Notes under the pieces: generated by a model
The model's database searches: none
What the model was told of the DNA's origin: nothing
Seen by the model: the letters and a program-made list of their open reading frames with translations, nothing else
From: Minisyncoccota bacterium
Lineage (GTDB): Bacteria; Patescibacteriota; Minisyncoccia; Phycocordibacterales; UBA2100
Assembly (NCBI GenBank): GCA_020058565.1
Contig: JAGVDT010000060.1
Coordinates: forward strand, 1 to 8,903
DNA: 8,903 nucleotides
Reading direction: 5' to 3'
Position numbers and translations under genes: made by a program
In this document: positions 5,950 through 8,903 of the stretch, piece after piece
Position numbering within the stretch: position 1 is the stretch's first letter
Layout: every line of letters begins with the position of its first letter

Positions 5950-6402
5950 TTAGAATATGTGCGAATATCCGTTTGAGTTGTTGTTATTGACGATGCGGTT
6001 GAAATTCATGTTGTCGTTCGTGTTCATTGTATAAAGATACGGATACTGGTACTGCGGATAGTGGTATGTCGGCTGCGAATAATGGTACGCGGGCTGGTAC
6101 GAATGCTGCGGATAGGTATACGAAGGATAGTAGTAATGCTGCTGCAGCTGATTGTATGGAGAATAGTATGGGCACGGGCCGTACGCGTACACGCCGTTAC
6201 CCGAGTCGCATACATTTACCTGGCCTGAGTACACAGGGTATTGCGGCGCGTATCCGCTGAACGAAGGGTAGCCGTACGCTGAAGTGTAGCCATATCCGTA
6301 GTCATATCCGTAGGCTGGCATGTACCCATACGCATAGGCAAAGGCTGCCCCGGGCGTAGCAAAAAAGATAACCCCCATAAGCGCACTGATAGTCTTTTTC
6401 AT
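5950..6402 (-). CDS. Secreted tyrosine-rich low-complexity protein
   Basis: This 150-residue protein has a textbook Sec signal peptide: MKKT, a hydrophobic core (ISALMGVIFFATPGA) and an AFA cleavage site after residue 22. The mature part of about 128 residues is dominated by tyrosine (about 33 by my count), with Gly/Ala/Ser in the first half (YAYGYMPAYGYDYGYGY), then Pro/Gln/His (YHYSQPTYHYPQYQYPY), and an Asn-rich tail with little tyrosine (MNTNDNMNFNRIVNNNN). Two cysteines (CDSGNGVYAYGPC) could form a disulfide loop in the middle. I recognise no family. Such composition suggests an extended cell-surface or matrix protein, perhaps with aromatic stacking or cross-linking, but that is inference. 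AGG lies eight bases before the ATG. It is embedded between pilB and the four-helix-bundle gene, so a pilus-surface role is possible, not shown. Confidence 0.82.
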   Translation of the reverse strand: MKKTISALMGVIFFATPGAAFAYAYGYMPAYGYDYGYGYTSAYGYPSFSGYAPQYPVYSGQVNVCDSGNGVYAYGPCPYYSPYNQLQQHYYYPSYTYPQHSYQPAYHYSQPTYHYPQYQYPYLYTMNTNDNMNFNRIVNNNNSNGYSHIF

Positions 6403-6454
6403 CGCGAGAGCCTACCTTAAAGTCGCCCTAGAATCAATGAAGCACATGAGAGGG

Positions 6455-6539
6455 CGTATAGCGTATTTCGTATAGGGTATAGCGTATAAAACTCCCGAAC
6501 TGCTACCGCATTTATGCGCTATACGACATACGCTATACG
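6455..6539. repeat. Large CGTATAGCG-word inverted repeat downstream of pilB
   Basis: The 21-base arm at 6455-6475 is complementary to 6519-6539 at 20 of 21 positions. Inside it, GCGTATAAA (6482-6490) pairs with TTTATGCGC (6511-6519) at eight of nine, so most of the 85 bases can fold into one long stem. Arms are made of repeated CGTATAG/CGTATTT words. It begins 14 bases after the pilB stop in the leftward direction. No T run follows on either side, so it is not a standard intrinsic terminator; transcript processing or stabilisation is possible. Confidence 0.82.
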
Positions 6540-6553
6540 AGATACGAATCCTT

Positions 6554-8287
6554 CTATTCCGTGATTACACGCAGGACTTCTTCTATGGTGGTTAGCCCCT
6601 GAGCGGCCTTGAAAATGCCATCTTCGGACATAGTGAGCATCCCCTCTTCCCTGGCCTGCTTTTCAATCTCGGAGTCGGTCGAATTTTTCATCATCAACTC
6701 TTTGATCGTACTGGTGACGGAGAGAACCTCATAGATACCGACGCGCCCGCTGAAGCCGGTTGTTGATTTGGCAGAAGCCTCGGGATGAAAAAAAGCAATA
6801 TCCTTCCAGGTAGAATCTTTTGCAACGACTTTTTCTTCTTTGAGGGCGCGCAACACTGTGCCCGCGTCCACGATGCGTTCGAGCTGCGCCTGTTCGTCGC
6901 GCGACAAATTGTATTTGTCTTTATCCGCCGTGAGCTTTCGTACCAGTCGCTGTCCGACGATCACGCGCAACGTCGACGCCAGGAGAAACGGCTCAATCCC
7001 CATGTCCAACAAGCGCGGGATAGCTCCGGCTGCCGTGTTGGTGTGAAGCGTCGAGAGCACCAAGTGGCCGGTAAGTGCGGCGTTTATCGCAAGCGAGGCC
7101 GTTTCCTTGTCTCGGATTTCGCCCACCATGATGATGTCCGGGTCTTGGCGCACCAGCGAGCGCATGCCGGAAGCAAACGTAAAACCAATATCGGGACGCA
7201 CTTGCGTCTGATTGACGCGCGCCATCTGAAATTCGATAGGGTCCTCTATCGTGGATATGTTTACGTCCGGCGTATTTACGATGTCGAGAAGCGTATAGAG
7301 CGTTGTGGATTTTCCGGCTCCAGTCGGACCGCAGCTCAGGATCATACCTGTCGTTTTTCTGGTGGCTTCGTGTATGCGGTCAAGCCCGGTTCCGTGAAAA
7401 CCGATCGATTCGAGCGTAAACCCTGAGATGTTGTCGCGCAGGAGCCTCATGACGATTTTTTCGCCGAAATACGTCGGCAGTATCGAGACGCGGAACGAAA
7501 CTTTTTCTCCCGCGCCTTCGGCGGTGAAGCGTCCGTCCTGCGGCAAACGGTGCTCGTCGAGCCGCATGCCCGAGAGGACTTTGATGCGAGCGGTTACTGC
7601 CGCCGCGGCGTTTTTCGGAAGCTCCATAGCATCGTGCAAAATGCCATCGATGCGATAGCGGATCAAAAGCGCCGCCTCCATGGGTTCGATGTGAATATCG
7701 GAAGCGCTCTGTGCCGTGGCGTGGCGCAAAAGCGTATCCACGATTCGCACTGCCGATGTGCCTTCCGCCACTTTTTGCAGATCTTCAGCCGAACCATCGC
7801 CGGCAGAAAGCGCCTCAGTTTCACGCTTGATGACGTCGCCCAGGTTGTCTCTGAGACTCATCTGGTACTGCTTTAGTGCGGCCTTGATCGAAGCGACATC
7901 GGTGAGGCGCGGCAGTACTTTCAGGTGCGTTTTTTTCTTGATGAAGTCGATCGCGGCCAAGTCATCGGTATCGAGCATCGCGATCTCCAGCTCATTGCCT
8001 TTGTGGGAATAGGCGATTATGTTGTTGCGGCGAGCTACCGGTTCAGGAATCAGAGATAATGTTTGGAATTCTATGGATGTGCCCACTAGAGAAACAAACG
8101 GGATGCCCAAGATGTAAGCATACGTGCGACGCAGTTCATCTTCGCCTATCGAATTGTGTGCCGTGAGTATTTCCCCCACGCTTTTGTTGGATTCTTTGGC
8201 TTCTTTTTCGGCAGCATCGAAGTCTTTCTGAGACACAAGCCCGGCGTCAGAAAGAAATGTTTTTAGTTGTGAGTCGGCGATGTACAT
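6554..8287 (-). CDS. pilB: Type IV pilus assembly ATPase PilB (GspE family)
   Basis: This intact 577-residue cytoplasmic motor powers pilus extension by hydrolysing ATP beneath the PilC platform. Residues 1-140 are the GspE N-terminal domain (LSDAGLVSQKDFDAA, AYILGIPFVSL, LIPEPVARRNNIIAY). The second N-domain includes SASDIHIEP (194-202), RIDG and LPQDGR. Walker A is GPTGAGKST (320-328), the Asp box TIEDPIEF (346-353), Walker B DPDIIMVGEIRD (382-393) and the His box TGHLVLSTLHTN (406-417). After GQRLVRKL (445-452) most PilB/GspE proteins have a four-cysteine zinc motif; here the stretch is TADKDKYNLSRDEQ, with no cysteines. The remaining architecture, including GRVGIYEVL (514-522), favours PilB over PilT. 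The ATG is preceded by no Shine-Dalgarno; instead a repeat lies four bases away. An extended -10 promoter lies about 60 bases upstream. Confidence 0.96.
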   Translation of the reverse strand: MYIADSQLKTFLSDAGLVSQKDFDAAEKEAKESNKSVGEILTAHNSIGEDELRRTYAYILGIPFVSLVGTSIEFQTLSLIPEPVARRNNIIAYSHKGNELEIAMLDTDDLAAIDFIKKKTHLKVLPRLTDVASIKAALKQYQMSLRDNLGDVIKRETEALSAGDGSAEDLQKVAEGTSAVRIVDTLLRHATAQSASDIHIEPMEAALLIRYRIDGILHDAMELPKNAAAAVTARIKVLSGMRLDEHRLPQDGRFTAEGAGEKVSFRVSILPTYFGEKIVMRLLRDNISGFTLESIGFHGTGLDRIHEATRKTTGMILSCGPTGAGKSTTLYTLLDIVNTPDVNISTIEDPIEFQMARVNQTQVRPDIGFTFASGMRSLVRQDPDIIMVGEIRDKETASLAINAALTGHLVLSTLHTNTAAGAIPRLLDMGIEPFLLASTLRVIVGQRLVRKLTADKDKYNLSRDEQAQLERIVDAGTVLRALKEEKVVAKDSTWKDIAFFHPEASAKSTTGFSGRVGIYEVLSVTSTIKELMMKNSTDSEIEKQAREEGMLTMSEDGIFKAAQGLTTIEEVLRVITE

Positions 8288-8291
8288 GGGT

Positions 8292-8326
8292 AGCTTCGAG
8301 GTGCGAGGTGCGAGCTTCCAGCTTTC
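8292..8326. repeat. AGCTTCGAG-word repeat in the pilB leader
   Basis: AGCTTCGAGGTGCGAG (8292-8307) matches the prepilin-leader repeat at 1492-1507 in 15 of 16 bases. The unit GAGGTGC is tandemly doubled, and AGCTTCC and AGCTTTC follow at 8313-8319 and 8320-8326. The element ends four bases before the pilB start codon and fills most of the predicted 5' leader, displacing any Shine-Dalgarno. Confidence 0.65.
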
Positions 8327-8347
8327 AGAAACTCAACACGTAAAGAA

Positions 8348-8356
8348 ATTATACCA
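8348..8356 (-). promoter_or_regulatory. Extended -10 promoter for pilB
   Basis: Read leftward this is TGGTATAAT, a perfect TATAAT with the TGn extension. It would start transcription near 8340, leaving about 53 bases of leader before the pilB ATG. There is no good -35 at 16-18 bases, which extended -10 promoters can lack. Confidence 0.65.
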
Positions 8357-8422
8357 GCAAAATTTTGACAATATTCACATGGTGAAGCAGAGTGTTTGCT
8401 GCGTTATAGATTGGAGGCTCAA

Positions 8423-8665
8423 ATGAGCAGCGAAGAGGCAAAACCCGATTCGGAGCGCAAGTGGTTAGAGCTGGCCGAAGCGAAGATCGTGGAGCTTGAG
8501 GAATTTATCGCGGAATACAGAAAGATGACGCGCGGGCTGGATTTTCTGACGCAAAAAGATGGAAAATCAGATTCTCCGCCGATCAAAATGAGAATCGCAA
8601 ACGGCAAACTGGACCTAGTTGCGGAATTTAACTTGTTCACCTTCAGCCTATCGATCAAAAATTAG
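8423..8665 (+). CDS. Small charged hypothetical protein (80 residues)
   Basis: I do not recognise this protein. The start is set at ATG 8423 because GGAGG (8413-8417) lies five bases upstream, the best Shine-Dalgarno in the window; an in-frame TTG at 8396 has none. Residues 1-36 are a strongly charged amphipathic helix (SERKWLELAEAKIVELEEF), a possible short coiled coil. Residues 50-80 look like two to four beta strands (IKMRIANGKLDLVAEFNLFTFSLSI) with alternating hydrophobics. There is no signal peptide, membrane segment or cysteine. It is divergent from pilB and ends 15 bases before a strong terminator, so it is probably a single-gene transcript. A TTGACA hexamer at 8365-8370 could be its -35, but the bases 17 downstream (CAGAGT) match the -10 poorly. 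Any link with pili is unsupported. Confidence 0.75.
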   Translation: MSSEEAKPDSERKWLELAEAKIVELEEFIAEYRKMTRGLDFLTQKDGKSDSPPIKMRIANGKLDLVAEFNLFTFSLSIKN

Positions 8666-8680
8666 AGCAGGGATAAGACT

Positions 8681-8715
8681 TGCCGGCGGACCTGAAGGAG
8701 TCGCCGGCATTTTTT
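8681..8715 (+). terminator. Strong intrinsic terminator
   Basis: TGCCGGCG (8681-8688) pairs perfectly with CGCCGGCA (8702-8709) and is followed directly by six T residues (8710-8715). A GAC/GTC pair could extend the stem inward past a bulged G. It ends the small gene at 8423-8665. Read leftward there is no T run. Confidence 0.92.
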
Positions 8716-8741
8716 AACCTTTTCCGAGTATTGCACCTAAA

Positions 8742-8903
8742 TTAGTCCACAATATATAAAGACTGGCTTCCAGGGCCCTTCTTTAGGTATAAATCCCGTC
8801 CATGCCAGGGGGTCATATACGGGGACCTGTAATACGCTGTTTGGTCAGTGGAGCTATCGCTACCCTCATATTTATCCACGCCCACCCCACCTACGCCGCC
8901 AAC
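8742..8903 (-). CDS. C-terminal fragment of an unidentified leftward gene
   Basis: A leftward frame is open from the window edge for 53 codons to a TAA at 8744-8742. The residues include GGVGGVGVDKYEGSD, TAYYRSPYM and, at the end, SQSLYIVD. The glycine, tyrosine and serine content and the lack of cysteine would fit the C-terminus of an exported or pilin-like protein, but I recognise no family. A rightward frame across the same bases is also open to the edge; I prefer the leftward one because it ends in a stop just inside the gap after the terminator and has a plausible protein composition. The rest of the gene, including its start, lies beyond the window. Confidence 0.45.
   Translation of the reverse strand, partial: VGGVGGVGVDKYEGSDSSTDQTAYYRSPYMTPWHGRDLYLKKGPGSQSLYIVD

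Noticed and set aside
5464..6539. Possible CRISPR array
   Set aside because: Repeats are short GTATAC/CGTATAG words in inverted arms without regular unique spacers, and genes lie between them; no cas gene is present.
6455..6539. Intrinsic terminator of pilB
   Set aside because: The stem is long but AT-rich and neither end is followed by a T run in the leftward direction.
6785..7426. Rightward 213-codon ORF
   Set aside because: It lies fully antisense to the conserved ATPase core of pilB and has an Arg/His/Val-rich composition typical of a shadow frame.
8759..8903. Rightward open frame at the right edge
   Set aside because: It is open to the edge but has no start codon with a ribosome site and overlaps the better-supported leftward frame.

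Overview
The window looks like a chromosomal fragment of a small-genome bacterium of the Candidate Phyla Radiation (Patescibacteria, most likely Parcubacteria-like). This is an inference. It rests on the layout of a type IV pilus locus, on short word-repeat hairpins between nearly all the genes of the pilB-pilC cluster, and on weak or absent Shine-Dalgarno sequences at several genes. TGA is used as an ordinary stop codon (genes ending at 1485 and 2144), so the TGA=Gly code of Gracilibacteria does not apply. I saw no rRNA, tRNA, CRISPR array or transposase.

Left edge (1-388): the first 71 codons of triosephosphate isomerase (tpiA) run leftward off the window, followed by a short divergent intergenic gap. 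Rightward block (389-4122): an unrecognised helical protein, then three class III signal-peptide proteins in the order PilV/GspI-like, PilW/GspJ-like, PilX/GspK-like. This order matches a minor-pilin tip complex. The last protein is a large exported beta-rich protein with a lectin-like insert, plausibly the tip adhesin. An intrinsic terminator and a repeat-filled convergent gap (4123-4239) end the block.

Leftward block (8287 down to 4240): pilB (assembly ATPase), a secreted tyrosine-rich protein, a 23S-rRNA-IVS-type four-helix-bundle protein, and pilC (inner-membrane platform). PilB and PilC are the motor and platform that would assemble the minor pilins encoded opposite. The two middle genes interrupt what is often a tight pilB-(pilT)-pilC cluster, and each junction in this block carries repeat-derived sequence made of GTATAC/CGTATAG words. 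No major pilin, pilT, pilD or pilMNO is in the window.

Right edge (8288-8903): a divergent promoter region with an extended -10 box facing pilB, an 80-residue charged small protein with a strong Shine-Dalgarno and a clear intrinsic terminator, then the probable C-terminal end of a leftward gene entering from the right.

The most unusual signals are: (1) the four-helix-bundle ORF is tightly enclosed by complementary GTATAC-word arms, the architecture of rRNA intervening sequences but placed inside a pilus operon; (2) an AGCTTCGAG-word inverted repeat lies inside the coding sequence of a prepilin, exactly in the part of the leader that is cut off, and a near-identical word sits directly before the pilB start codon.
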